From contig JAFLUY010000001.1 in NCBI GenBank assembly GCA_022508565.1, forward strand, positions 213,967 through 277,966: DNA of 64,000 nucleotides. Direction: 5' to 3'. Positions 49,143-58,811 of the stretch are shown in pieces. Position numbers and translations under genes: made by a program. A model generated the notes under the pieces. That model was not told the DNA's origin, did not search any database, and saw nothing but the letters and a program-made list of their open reading frames with translations. The stretch comes from Erysipelotrichales bacterium. Its GTDB lineage: Bacteria; Bacillota_I; Bacilli_A; RF39; UBA660. Position 1 is the first letter of the stretch. Every line of letters begins with the position of its first letter.

Positions 49143-52055
49143 ATGACAAATGATCAAAGCAATATTAATAACAACGAATTATTTGTAGATGAAAACGGTA
49201 CTCCTGTAGAAACTCAATACGTAGATGAACTAGGCAATCCTATCGACCCATCTTTAATTGACGAAAATGGCAATTATATTGGTAACACTACTCCACAATA
49301 TGTAGATGAGTATGGTAATCCAATTGATCCATCTTTAATTGATGAAAACGGTAATTATATTGGTCCAAAAACATATGTTGATGAGGAAGGAAATCCTGTT
49401 GACCAAGGAACTATTAGTCAAACAGAAGTTGATACTTCTTTAAATGATATTCAACCTAATGTAATTACTGCTACTTCAGCATCAGAACATCAAATGGATA
49501 ATAAAGAATTATTACAAGGAATGGTTACATTTGATTACAATAATGTTCCTATTACAGATATAGTTAACTCTATTATCTTAGATGCAATTAACAAAGGTGC
49601 ATCAGATATCCATTTTGATCCATTTGATGATGGAATTAAAATACGTATTAGAATAGATGGCCAACTAAATGACTACTCTATTGTTCCTTTATTTGTAAAA
49701 AAGAATATGATTACTCGTGTAAAAATCATATCTGGAATGAATATTACTGAATCTCGTACACCACAAGATGGCGCTATTAGAACAGAACTTGCTAATAAAA
49801 CTATCGACCTTCGTGTATCTTGTTTACCTACTAATATGGGTGAAAAAATAGTTATCCGTATTATGGACTACTCAATGAGTGCGTCTGGTGTTGAAGCATT
49901 AGATTTTAGTGAAAAAAACTTAGAAAAAGTGCAAAAAATGCTTAAATTACCTAATGGTATTATACTTGTAACTGGTGCTACTGGTTCTGGTAAATCAACA
50001 ACAGTTTATTCGATGCTTCAAAAGTTAAATGTTGAAGGAACTAACTTAATAACAGTAGAAGACCCAATAGAAATGAATATTGGTGGTATTAATCAAGTTC
50101 AAGCAGTATCTGAAATTGGATTAACATTTGCTACTGTCTTACGTTCTATCTTGCGTCAAGACCCCGATGTAATCATGATTGGTGAAATTCGTGATGATGA
50201 AACTGCTAGAATAGCTGTTCGTGCAAGTATTACCGGACATCTAGTTTTATCAACAATACATACAAATAACTCATTAAACACAATTGAGCGTCTAACAGAT
50301 ATGTCAGTTGAAAGATATTTACTTGGAACTGCCCTATCTGGTATAGTATCTCAAAAGTTAGCAAGACGTTTATGTGAAAAATGTAAAAGATTACGACCAA
50401 CAAATGAATATGAAAAAGAAATATTCAAACGTGTTTTAAATAAAGATATTCAAGAAATATATGAACCTGTGGGTTGTAAAGAATGTTCAAGAGGATATCG
50501 TGGACGTATCGCTATTCAAGAAGTACTATTACTAAATCAAGCAATTCAAGACGCGATAACTAAAGGTGTTGCTAAAAATGTTTTAAGAAATTTAGTATAT
50601 GGCGAAAATGGTACAGAAACAATGTTACAAGACGGTTTAGAAAAAGTATTAGAAGGAAAAACATCATTTGATGAAATAATTAAACTTATTGATTTAGAAG
50701 ATGATTTAGGAAGTGGAACACAACTTGGGCTTGAAGATCAAATTGATGCTTCAACAATGACTAATAATCAAAATGTTACGCCAGTAAATCTTTCTAATAA
50801 CCCTATTAACATAAATATAACTCCAGAACTTTTAGAAAGTTTAAATGTTTTAAATAATAAAACAACTTCAAATGATAATAACGATGAAGAAATTGAAGAA
50901 GAAATAATTGTTGTTAAGGAACCTAAAGATACTGCAAAGAAAAAAACACGTAGAAAAATTATTGAAGTTGAGGAAGATGAAATAAAAGACATAGTTAACG
51001 ATGATAACGCGGAAGTTGAAGAAGAAGTTATAGTTGTTAAAGAGCCTAAGAAATCTAAAAAATCTACCAAAACTAAAGCTAAACCAAAAGTAGATAAAGA
51101 AATTAAAATAATTGATGATAATGAAGAAATTGAAACTTTAGAAAATATAGAAGATAATACACCTATTGAGATTTTAGATGAAGTTGATACATTAGATAAT
51201 GTGGAACAAAATAAATCAGTTGAAATAGTAAATGATATAGATACTCTAGATGAATTTGAAGACGATAATGAACTTGAAAGTCTTGATGAATTTGAAGAAA
51301 AGAATCCAGAACTAAAAAATCTAGAAAATGAAAGTATCTCAACAACTGATATAGCAAATATCGAAATTAAAGAAGAAGAAGTATCATTAGAAGATTTAAT
51401 AACAGAATTTAAAGAAAATCTAAAACAAATTAATAAAAAGAAATTTCCTGACAAAACTAAGGAATTAGCAAATAAAATAGCTGATTTTGATATAAATAAT
51501 CCTTTAATTGTTGATAGTGTTCAAGACTATATTAAAGCAATAAAAGAATCTACTAAATTAAAATTTGAAGTTAAAGAAGATTTAATTAAAGCATTTAATA
51601 GAACATTTAGATTAAATGAAGAACTTGACCCAATAGATCAACTTACATCTGAAACTATTGAGACATTAAATGATATTAATAATAGTCAAATAAATACATA
51701 TGAAACGCCTGATATTGAAGAAAAAATCTCAGTTGATGTTACAGATGAAAATCCGTATATTCTAGAAATAAAACCAAGATCAAAAGATAAAGAAAATATG
51801 AAAATAGATATAAATGATGATAATCCTTATAATCTTAAAATAAAAGGAGATAATAACAATAAAAATGAAGAAAAAATCAAAATAGATATTGAAGATAATA
51901 ATCCCTATTCTCTTGAAATAAATAATAACAAAGGCAAAAATGCAAAAGAAATAACTGAAGAAGATATAAAGGATTCAGACTTTAGTACTCTAGATGATGA
52001 AATAATTACATCACTTATAGATAATATTGATGAAGGCTTTAAAGAGGTTGAATAA
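49143..52055 (+). CDS. Type IV pilus/type II secretion ATPase (GspE/PilB family) with added repeats and acidic tail
   Basis: 970 residues; the family norm is about 500-570. Residues about 10-95 are tandem repeats (YVDE-x-GNPIDPSLIDENG). An ATPase core follows at about 115-520: Walker A GATGSGKST at 278, DPDVIMIGEIRDDETA at about 340, HTNNSLNTIERL, and two C-x-x-C pairs (about 410 and 445) as in PilB/GspE zinc sites. The last 450 residues are very acidic and low in complexity, with three D/E-rich NPYxLxI motifs near the end. The usual MshEN N-domain is not visible. It should power pilus or pseudopilus assembly, probably with the pilin-like protein at 43341. Own promoter and terminator. Confidence 0.9.
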   Translation: MTNDQSNINNNELFVDENGTPVETQYVDELGNPIDPSLIDENGNYIGNTTPQYVDEYGNPIDPSLIDENGNYIGPKTYVDEEGNPVDQGTISQTEVDTSLNDIQPNVITATSASEHQMDNKELLQGMVTFDYNNVPITDIVNSIILDAINKGASDIHFDPFDDGIKIRIRIDGQLNDYSIVPLFVKKNMITRVKIISGMNITESRTPQDGAIRTELANKTIDLRVSCLPTNMGEKIVIRIMDYSMSASGVEALDFSEKNLEKVQKMLKLPNGIILVTGATGSGKSTTVYSMLQKLNVEGTNLITVEDPIEMNIGGINQVQAVSEIGLTFATVLRSILRQDPDVIMIGEIRDDETARIAVRASITGHLVLSTIHTNNSLNTIERLTDMSVERYLLGTALSGIVSQKLARRLCEKCKRLRPTNEYEKEIFKRVLNKDIQEIYEPVGCKECSRGYRGRIAIQEVLLLNQAIQDAITKGVAKNVLRNLVYGENGTETMLQDGLEKVLEGKTSFDEIIKLIDLEDDLGSGTQLGLEDQIDASTMTNNQNVTPVNLSNNPININITPELLESLNVLNNKTTSNDNNDEEIEEEIIVVKEPKDTAKKKTRRKIIEVEEDEIKDIVNDDNAEVEEEVIVVKEPKKSKKSTKTKAKPKVDKEIKIIDDNEEIETLENIEDNTPIEILDEVDTLDNVEQNKSVEIVNDIDTLDEFEDDNELESLDEFEEKNPELKNLENESISTTDIANIEIKEEEVSLEDLITEFKENLKQINKKKFPDKTKELANKIADFDINNPLIVDSVQDYIKAIKESTKLKFEVKEDLIKAFNRTFRLNEELDPIDQLTSETIETLNDINNSQINTYETPDIEEKISVDVTDENPYILEIKPRSKDKENMKIDINDDNPYNLKIKGDNNNKNEEKIKIDIEDNNPYSLEINNNKGKNAKEITEEDIKDSDFSTLDDEIITSLIDNIDEGFKEVE
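49218..49415 (+). repeat. Tandem coding repeats in the pilus ATPase gene
   Basis: Units start at 49218, 49299 (81 bp later) and 49374 (partial, 75 bp later). The DNA differs mostly at third codon positions (for example GGCAATCCT versus GGTAATCCA), so the peptide is conserved under selection. Confidence 0.8.
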
Positions 52056-52073
52056 CAAATTCAGCCTTTTTTA
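52045..52073 (+). terminator. Terminator after the pilus ATPase gene
   Basis: AGGTTGAAT/ATTCAGCCT (one G-U) then six T. Confidence 0.8.
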
Positions 52074-52078
52074 TTACA

Positions 52079-52108
52079 TAAAAAAAGCACTCATTAAGAG
52101 TACTTTTA
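52079..52108 (-). terminator. Terminator of tsf (minus strand)
   Basis: On the minus strand AGTACTC pairs with GAGTGCT (one G-U), then seven T. Confidence 0.75.
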
Positions 52109-52113
52109 TTTTT

Positions 52114-52986
52114 TTAGCCATTAATTTGTTTAGCAACTTCTTCAGCGAAGTTTTCAGAACGTTTTTCTATTCCTTCACCAACTTCATAGCGGATCATTGA
52201 TTTTACTTCTCCACCGTTATTTTTAACATAAGTTTCAACATCAATATCCCCATTTTTAACAAATGATTGGTGAATTAAACAATTTTCTTTATAGTATTTA
52301 GAAATACGTCCATTAACCATTTTTTCAGCTATATCAGCAGGTTTTCCTTCATTAATAGCTTGTTCCTTTAAAATTTCTTTTTCTCTTTCGATTACTTCTG
52401 CAGGAACATCTTCTTTTCTTAAATATTCAGGTCTCATAGCAGCAGCCTGCATTGCAACATCTTTTGCAACATCTTCTGATGCACCATCAACTGTAACTAA
52501 TACAGCGATTTTACCTCCCATATGTAAGTAAGCACCAAAATTTTCACTATCAGCCTTAGTAACTAACTCTGCTCTTCTTAGTGAAAGTTTTTCACCAATC
52601 TTAGCAGTTTTTGCAACTACAAATTCTGCTACAGTTTGTCCTTCAACTTCTAAAGCATTAACTTCATCCATAGATTTAGCATCACTGTTAAGAACTGCTT
52701 TTCCGATAACATCAATCATATTTACGAATTCTTCGTTTTTAGTAACAAAATCTGTTTCGCAGTTAACTTCAATAATAACAGCTTTATTACCTTCTGTATA
52801 AATATTTGCTAAACCTTCAGCAGCAATTCTATCTGCTTTCTTTTCAGCCTTAGCCGCTCCTTTTTTTCTTAACCAGTCAGTTGCAGCTTGCATATCTCCA
52901 TTACATTCAGTTAAAGCCTTCTTGCAATCCATCATACCTGCACCAGTTAAATTTCTTAATTCATTAACTTCTTTTGCACTTATCAT
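52114..52986 (-). CDS. tsf: Elongation factor Ts
   Basis: 290 residues. The start VNELRNLTGAGMMDCKKALTECNGDMQAATDWLRKKG is the EF-Ts UBA domain and signature 1; HMGGKIAVLV marks the core. EF-Ts recharges EF-Tu with GTP. It follows rpsB by 20 bp on the same strand, the standard rpsB-tsf operon. Confidence 0.97.
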   Translation of the reverse strand: MISAKEVNELRNLTGAGMMDCKKALTECNGDMQAATDWLRKKGAAKAEKKADRIAAEGLANIYTEGNKAVIIEVNCETDFVTKNEEFVNMIDVIGKAVLNSDAKSMDEVNALEVEGQTVAEFVVAKTAKIGEKLSLRRAELVTKADSENFGAYLHMGGKIAVLVTVDGASEDVAKDVAMQAAAMRPEYLRKEDVPAEVIEREKEILKEQAINEGKPADIAEKMVNGRISKYYKENCLIHQSFVKNGDIDVETYVKNNGGEVKSMIRYEVGEGIEKRSENFAEEVAKQING

Positions 52987-53006
52987 TTTTATTCTCCTAA
53001 CTAATA

Positions 53007-53969
53007 TTAACTTAATGATGAAATTAATTCATCTTTTTTCATTGTCGAATATCCTTTGATGCCAGCTTCTTTAGCCATAGCTCTTAAGTCAGCAACAGTT
53101 TTACCTGATAAGTCAACCGTAGTTTCTGGTACTTCTTCAGTAGTTTCTTCTACTACTTCTTCAGTAACTTCTTCTACAGTTTCTTCTACTATATCTGCTT
53201 TTTTATCTAAAGCTTCTGTTAATTCTTCTTTTTTAGTTTTTGCTTCTTTTTTAGGTTTTTCTTCTTCTGTTACGTAGTCAACAATTTCTAAACCTTTAGC
53301 TTCACAAATAGCGTTAGTTAATACACCTAAAACAACTTTTACTGATCTAACAGCATCGTCATTACCAGGTATAACATAATCAACATCATCTGGATCACAG
53401 TTTGTATCTACTAAACCAAATACTGGAATATTTAGTTTTCTAGCTTCTCTAATTGCGTTAATTTCTTTTTTAGGATCTACAATAATTAAAGCATTTGGTA
53501 ATTTTTCCATTGCTCTAACACCACATAGAACTCTGTTTAATTTGTCGTATTCTTTCTTTAAATGAATAACCTCTTTTTTAGGTAAAACTTCAAACATACC
53601 ATTCTTTTCCATGTTTTCAATTTCTTCTAAACGTTTAATTCTTCTTCTAATAGTTCTGAAGTTTGTAAGTGTTCCACCTAACCATCTTTCAGTTACATAG
53701 AAAGATTCACTTCTTGTTGCTTCTTCAATTGAAGCTTCTACTGCTTGTTTCTTAGTTCCTACGAATAAGAAAGAACCACCATTTTCAGCAATTTTCTTAA
53801 TTTCCTCGTATGCTTTTTCAATACAAGCAACAGTTTTTTCAAGATCGATAATATAAATATCATCTCTTGAAGTAAAGATGTATTCCTTCATTTTAGGATT
53901 CCATCTCTTAGTTTGATGTCCAAAATGAACACCAGCTTCTAGTAAATAACTCATATTTACTACTGCCAT
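53007..53969 (-). CDS. rpsB: 30S ribosomal protein S2 with C-terminal Rho-N/SAP-like domain
   Basis: 320 residues against about 230-260 for typical S2. Residues 1 to about 225 are ordinary uS2 ([68 protein letters not shown]). An acidic linker of about 55 residues ([19 protein letters not shown]) leads to a C-terminal [29 protein letters not shown], which closely matches the Rho N-terminal/SAP-type helical nucleic-acid-binding motif. ATG 53969 follows AAGGAGAG. A structured leader and strong promoter precede it. Confidence 0.96.
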   Translation of the reverse strand: MAVVNMSYLLEAGVHFGHQTKRWNPKMKEYIFTSRDDIYIIDLEKTVACIEKAYEEIKKIAENGGSFLFVGTKKQAVEASIEEATRSESFYVTERWLGGTLTNFRTIRRRIKRLEEIENMEKNGMFEVLPKKEVIHLKKEYDKLNRVLCGVRAMEKLPNALIIVDPKKEINAIREARKLNIPVFGLVDTNCDPDDVDYVIPGNDDAVRSVKVVLGVLTNAICEAKGLEIVDYVTEEEKPKKEAKTKKEELTEALDKKADIVEETVEEVTEEVVEETTEEVPETTVDLSGKTVADLRAMAKEAGIKGYSTMKKDELISSLS

Positions 53970-54074
53970 TACATTCACTCTCCTTTTGTTATTACTTCCA
54001 AGTATTTACTTATCACCAACCAATGGCCACAGGGCAAATAAGACCAATACTTGTGTTTATTAGCTTCAAAAAGC
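53970..54074 (-). promoter_or_regulatory. Structured rpsB leader, probable ribosomal-protein autoregulation site
   Basis: On the minus strand the roughly 105-nt leader folds into a short stem GCTT/AAGC and a longer stem AAGTATT/AATACTT. The longer stem encloses CTTAT/ATAAG and GCC/GGC pairings with CCTGTGG at the tip. Richer in G+C than its surroundings. S2 binding is inferred from position only. Confidence 0.5.
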
Positions 54075-54081
54075 CACCAAT

Positions 54082-54110
54082 AATATATCAAAAATATACG
54101 TTAAAATCAA
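54082..54110 (-). promoter_or_regulatory. Promoter of rpsB-tsf
   Basis: Minus strand TTGATT (54110-54105), 17 bp, TATATT (54087-54082). Predicted start near 54074. The remaining 150 bp up to the next gene is plain AT-rich sequence. Confidence 0.7.
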
Positions 54111-54259
54111 TGATTTTTGGCTATTTATCCCCTATTTTGTAAATAAAATAATATCCATTAAAATATTTATGCAAAATTAAGTAAATATTTAATAAAATAT
54201 GCTCCAAAAATTGTAAGAAATAACCAATTATGGTAAAATTATAAAAGAATGGTGATTAT

Positions 54260-56005
54260 ATGAAAAGTCTCACAGCGGAAGTTAATAAAATCATTAATAA
54301 TATTGATTCTTCATGGACATATCTTGAAAAAACAAGATATGTCTATATTGAAGTGGGTAAAATCATCGAAAAAAACACCGAATTCTTTTTCACTCAAGAG
54401 GCTAAATTAAGAAGAAATGCCTTATCAGACGAAGAAATGAGAGATATTTATAATAACATACCTGACTTAAATGAGATTGAAAACAAGTACAAAGTTATTT
54501 GCAGGTCAGCTCATGTATTAATGAAAATAATATTAGATATGATAAATATCCCATCACATTTAGTTAGGACAACACGTTATACCAATTTATCACCTACTGA
54601 TGATACCAAAGTATACCACTGGTTTTTATCAGTTGATATTGATAATACTCATTATTTTCTCACTATAACCGGAGATATTCACAACATTAAAAATAACTTT
54701 GCCACTGAACATTTTGCTACTGATATAGCTTACCGAGATAGCAAAGGTAATGCAATGTATGATGGTGAAGAACTTGAATATACTCAATTGACATACGAAC
54801 AACTACTAAACATTGATAAAAAAATTGGCTACGTAAATACTGGTTTTAGACATAAAAAGAGTAATAATACTTATCTTGATTATCATAATCAAGTTTTACG
54901 TGAAATTAATAGTAATCTAAATGAAGATAACAAATGGTATTATGAAGTTATTATTCATAACTCAGAAATGTATAGAAACATGTTTACAATAGTTGACGGA
55001 AATGGTCAAAAATCATATATTACTGCTTTAGACAATAAAACTATATTTGAACAATATCATATGCAACTTATAAAAAATGTTTGCTATGAAGTAGAAAAAA
55101 ATTTAAAACATACTTTAGGTATAGACCTACCAACATATAAATTTATTGATTATCATTCATGGTTAAAAAATATTTGTAACATGCTATATGAAGAACTAAT
55201 CGATACTTATGGAAATGAATATGATTACTTAATAAAAGTACCTAATATATTTGACTATAAACTATGGAGAACTCGCCAAAAGAAAAAATTTAAATGTCCA
55301 TATAAATTTTATGACGACTATTTATTATTACTAGATCAAGTAAATTCATATGTTGAAATGATTAATACAATACATGATAATTACGAATCGGAAATTATTG
55401 ATGAAAAAGTTAATAAGAAAATAAGAAATCTTCGTATTCTTCATGAAAAAATTGTAGAACACTTTTTGCCAGATATTGTTGTTTTTGAAAAGAATTTAGA
55501 AATGGTAAACGATACACCTTATATTAAATCTGATTATATTAATGAAAAATTCAAAACTATGTTTCCAATAATTTTTGGTGTTGCAAATGGGCCACAAGAA
55601 TTTAATCAACTTGGCTATAGTGAACAAATTGCAACAATTAATAAGATGTTACTTACAATGTTTGGAGAACTTACAGAAGACAATTGTAGTCAAGCACCTG
55701 GCTATACATTCTTCTGTCGACCTACGTTAAACAGAATTAGGACATATTCTCTATTTAATGAAGAAACACAAAGTTATGAATTAGTAATTCATATTCCGTC
55801 TTTCTTTGACTTTGAAGATGAATACTATTACAAATATGAGTTAAAAGAAAATAAATTTTCTCAAATTGATATTATTGAAGATGTATATTACCAAAAGAAA
55901 TATGAAATACTAAGTGTTACTCTAAGAAAAAGATTAAAAAATATTAAGAATACACAATTAGCAGAAACAATTGAGGAAATTGAAGACATCGAAAGAATTA
56001 GATAG
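54260..56005 (+). CDS. Large protein with a transglutaminase-like domain, 581 aa
   Basis: Soluble, no signal peptide. The N-terminal part (residues about 20-145) has the order expected of a transglutaminase/cysteine-protease fold: EKTRYVYIEVGKII, Cys81 in VICRSAHVLMKIILDMINIPS, His120 in YHWFLSVDI and Asp139 in ITGDIHN. The rest is helical and unrecognised, with a basic patch (RTRQKKKFKCPYKF). The catalytic triad is proposed from spacing only. GGTGATT precedes the ATG; it shares a bidirectional terminator with the next gene. Confidence 0.75.
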   Translation: MKSLTAEVNKIINNIDSSWTYLEKTRYVYIEVGKIIEKNTEFFFTQEAKLRRNALSDEEMRDIYNNIPDLNEIENKYKVICRSAHVLMKIILDMINIPSHLVRTTRYTNLSPTDDTKVYHWFLSVDIDNTHYFLTITGDIHNIKNNFATEHFATDIAYRDSKGNAMYDGEELEYTQLTYEQLLNIDKKIGYVNTGFRHKKSNNTYLDYHNQVLREINSNLNEDNKWYYEVIIHNSEMYRNMFTIVDGNGQKSYITALDNKTIFEQYHMQLIKNVCYEVEKNLKHTLGIDLPTYKFIDYHSWLKNICNMLYEELIDTYGNEYDYLIKVPNIFDYKLWRTRQKKKFKCPYKFYDDYLLLLDQVNSYVEMINTIHDNYESEIIDEKVNKKIRNLRILHEKIVEHFLPDIVVFEKNLEMVNDTPYIKSDYINEKFKTMFPIIFGVANGPQEFNQLGYSEQIATINKMLLTMFGELTEDNCSQAPGYTFFCRPTLNRIRTYSLFNEETQSYELVIHIPSFFDFEDEYYYKYELKENKFSQIDIIEDVYYQKKYEILSVTLRKRLKNIKNTQLAETIEEIEDIERIR

Positions 56006-56009
56006 AAAT

Positions 56010-56038
56010 AAAAAAAGCTTCATAATCGAAGCTTTTTA
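56010..56038. terminator. Bidirectional terminator
   Basis: AAAGCTTC (56014-56021) pairs with GAAGCTTT (56028-56035), with A/T tails on both strands between converging genes. Confidence 0.85.
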
Positions 56039-56545
56039 TCTTATTTTAAATGAATTAACAAAGTTATTATTGGTAATGCCAGCAGTTATAATACTCATAT
56101 CTTTCTGCGATATATCATAAAGTTGGTCACTTTCCATCATTGTGCTTTTTTGAGCTGATGCTCTTGAAGCAACAATTAATTTAGCATTATTAATCCTTCT
56201 TTTTCTTCTATCATTATCATCAGTAGTGTCTTCGCTTGGATGTTTAATATGTTTATAATCGATTGCTTTTCTATGTTGTTGACTTGAAGTCACAATTTGT
56301 TCTTCAGAATCACAATATTCAACTAAAGAAGTAACAACTTTAATATAATCAGGCGAAAACTCTTTAACTTTCGGAATATCTCTGCTATCTAAAAAAGCAA
56401 AAGCATTTCGTATCCTTGATACTTTAAAAGGTCTATCATCAGAAAGTTGTAATCTATAATATCTAATTGTACCTGCTTCATCAGTTTTTACAGAAAAAAC
56501 GAAATCCTGATCATCAATTTTATAAAAATTCATATCAGATCCCAT
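56036..56545 (-). CDS. Protein of unknown function, 169 aa
   Basis: The first 60 residues look like a small beta-rich fold (DFVFSVKTDEAGTIRYYRLQLSDDRPFKVSRI). The middle is polar with a basic patch (DRRKRRINNAK) that may bind nucleic acid, and the C-terminus is a Ser/Asn-rich tail. No family recognised. GAAAGGGAAG precedes ATG 56545. Single-gene unit. Confidence 0.72.
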   Translation of the reverse strand: MGSDMNFYKIDDQDFVFSVKTDEAGTIRYYRLQLSDDRPFKVSRIRNAFAFLDSRDIPKVKEFSPDYIKVVTSLVEYCDSEEQIVTSSQQHRKAIDYKHIKHPSEDTTDDNDRRKRRINNAKLIVASRASAQKSTMMESDQLYDISQKDMSIITAGITNNNFVNSFKIR

Positions 56546-56621
56546 AATAACTTCCCTTTCTTACGACATAATTATAATATAAAATCGCAAATAACGCAAA
56601 TTTTAGACATGATTTTCAGTC

Positions 56622-57818
56622 TTATATGATAATATTGCCATCCTTCATAATTTGGACTTCTTCGCCGTTTTTAACACCAATTATATTTAAAGTTTTATCA
56701 CCTATCATAAAATCAACGTGAATATTAGCAGTATTTATACCCACATCTCTTAAATCTTCGCGATTTAATTCTAATGCTTTTTCATTACACTCATTAAATC
56801 CCATACCTATAGCTAAATGGCAAGATGCATTTTCATCAAATAAAATTTCTTTAAATACAATTCCCGTATTATTAATTGGAGAATCATACGAAACTAAAGC
56901 ACATTCTCCTAAAAAAGGAGCATTTTCATCGTTAGTAAGAATACCTTCCAATATATCACGACCAGACTTAGCATCAAAATCTACTACTTTACCTTTTTCA
57001 AATTTTAAATAGAAATCTTCTATCATAACCCCATTATAAAATAATGGTTTAGCTGAATAGACAATCCCCTCTGTTTTATTATAAAGTGGACTTGTAAATA
57101 TTTCTTCAGTTGGCATATTATTAATTTCACCATGAATTCCTAATCCAGTACACCAAATATGTCCAGCTGGTAAATACACTTTCAAGTCAGTACCAATTTC
57201 ATTAGTGTATTTTAAATACTCAAAACTATATTCATTTAGTTTTTTTGTAGTATTTTCCATCTTTTTAAACTTTTCTAACCAGTTAGTATAGGGATCAGTA
57301 TTATTATCAACTAAACAAACTTCATATATTTTATCCCAAAGTTCATTTTCGCTAATTTTAAGGCCTTTTAAAGCCCATTCTTTATTAGAGGCGGCGGCAA
57401 TACACCAATTTAGCTTTCCACCTTCATAAAGGTCTCTAAAATACTTTTCAGTACTTCTCCTATGTTTGTTAGTCTCGCTAATCTTTTTAGGGTCAATATC
57501 ATCCATTAAATTAGGCACCATACTTAAGATAAATAAAAATGCGGCATCTAGTTTTGCATACTTATTACGAATTGAATTATCAAATAAAGGATGTTTGTTA
57601 ATATTTTCTTGATCAAGTTCTAACATTAAATCATGTTCTTTATATGGATCTGTGTGATTAACATATACTTCTCTTAAATCATAATTCTTAGCTTCTTCTA
57701 ATAACAGTTTTTCAAAATCTCCTAAAAAATTTGGAAGATCAAGAAATAAATATTTTTTATCTTCAAGTTTTACTGCTTGCAATAATAATTTCGCATATTT
57801 ACGCATTTTATCAGTCAT
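56622..57818 (-). CDS. Aminopeptidase, M29 family (AmpS/PepS)
   Basis: 398 residues, normal length. The M29 blocks are visible: the metal-site segments EINNMPTEEIFTSP, VVDFDAKSG, LGECALVSYDSPINNTGIVFKEILFDENASCHLAIG and NIHVDFMIG. M29 enzymes are cobalt- or zinc-dependent cytosolic aminopeptidases that trim peptides. GGTGATATA precedes the ATG. Confidence 0.93.
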   Translation of the reverse strand: MTDKMRKYAKLLLQAVKLEDKKYLFLDLPNFLGDFEKLLLEEAKNYDLREVYVNHTDPYKEHDLMLELDQENINKHPLFDNSIRNKYAKLDAAFLFILSMVPNLMDDIDPKKISETNKHRRSTEKYFRDLYEGGKLNWCIAAASNKEWALKGLKISENELWDKIYEVCLVDNNTDPYTNWLEKFKKMENTTKKLNEYSFEYLKYTNEIGTDLKVYLPAGHIWCTGLGIHGEINNMPTEEIFTSPLYNKTEGIVYSAKPLFYNGVMIEDFYLKFEKGKVVDFDAKSGRDILEGILTNDENAPFLGECALVSYDSPINNTGIVFKEILFDENASCHLAIGMGFNECNEKALELNREDLRDVGINTANIHVDFMIGDKTLNIIGVKNGEEVQIMKDGNIII

Positions 57819-57841
57819 CTATATCACCTATATTTATTATA

Positions 57842-58741
57842 CTATTTATTTTCAATTTTATAAATTTTAATATCATCAATTTTATTTAGACTTCTTAAGC
57901 GTTCACCCTTTGGTATAGGTCCATCATATGCTAAAACTCCACCATTTTTAATTGCTACTTGTTGATAATATAAATCTTCTACCAAAGTTGCAACATATAA
58001 TTCCTTATTATATTCATCACTTAAACTATTAATATAAGATTTAAGTAAAGCTAAAGCAGAAGATGCATAGCCATTATTGGAATACTCTTCTGATATATTA
58101 TATTCTACATTACCTGAAAAAGAAAAATTGTCCTGTCCCTTTAAATTTAAATAAAATTCTATTGTTCCAACAGTTTCAAAAGTACTTGCATCGGCAATTG
58201 TTAATTTCATACCCTCAGGATTAACTTTTCTAAAATCATTTAAACAAAGTAGTATTTTATCATCATTTGCAACTACAAGAAATCTTCTTTTATCCAAAAG
58301 ACCCATATATGCAAAAAGACAATTAATCGTTAAATCTACTGGCAATGCTTTATTTAAGCTATTAAAATACGACATAAATAAAGTTATTTTATCAAAGACT
58401 AAACCTTTATCTTCTCTGCTTAATTTATCAGATATATAAGTATTTTCAGCATCGCTAAATGTGTATTTACGCATCTTTGAATCAATAAGTAATGATTCAC
58501 TCCCTGAAATAAGCAAAAACTTCTTATTGCTTAGCCTAATAATTACCGAATCACTTGTATCATCTAAGTAAAGAATAGAATCTCCAGGAATATTCTCTCC
58601 GATTATATCTTTAAATACTTTTAAATTTGCAAAATTATTATAAAATTCAATCAATTTATCTACAGCAGTATCTCTTGCCATAGTTATTTTTAAAGCTCCA
58701 TCAAGCTTAGTTTCATCTAAATAAAATCTTTTATTTCCCAT
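57842..58741 (-). CDS. Protein with C-terminal GNAT-like domain
   Basis: 299 residues. The last 110 residues fit an acetyltransferase fold: beta strands with VGTIEFYLN, then YNISEEYSNNGYASSALALLKSYI in place of the acetyl-CoA loop motif, and LYYQQVAIKNGGVLAYDG at the end. The first 190 residues are unrecognised alternating helix and strand. The loop lacks the usual R/Q-x-x-G-x-G pattern (it reads YSNNGYAS), so CoA binding is plausible but not certain. ATG 58741 follows GGGGAGTG. Confidence 0.7.
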   Translation of the reverse strand: MGNKRFYLDETKLDGALKITMARDTAVDKLIEFYNNFANLKVFKDIIGENIPGDSILYLDDTSDSVIIRLSNKKFLLISGSESLLIDSKMRKYTFSDAENTYISDKLSREDKGLVFDKITLFMSYFNSLNKALPVDLTINCLFAYMGLLDKRRFLVVANDDKILLCLNDFRKVNPEGMKLTIADASTFETVGTIEFYLNLKGQDNFSFSGNVEYNISEEYSNNGYASSALALLKSYINSLSDEYNKELYVATLVEDLYYQQVAIKNGGVLAYDGPIPKGERLRSLNKIDDIKIYKIENK

Positions 58742-58776
58742 AAACACTCCCCACATCCTAAATAATTATAACAAAT

Positions 58777-58811
58777 TAAAAGATGTGTGAAAACGCTTTT
58801 TACACATCTTT
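58777..58811 (-). terminator. Terminator of the XRE-CYTH gene (minus strand)
   Basis: AAAGATGTGT pairs with ACACATCTTT across the stop codon; a modest T-run follows on the minus strand. Confidence 0.65.

Noticed and set aside
50768..51454. Ser-rich minus-strand frame inside the pilus ATPase gene
   Set aside because: A mirror of the acidic tail (GAA/GAT codons read back as Ser, Phe and Ile). The plus-strand peptide repeats are clearly the real product.
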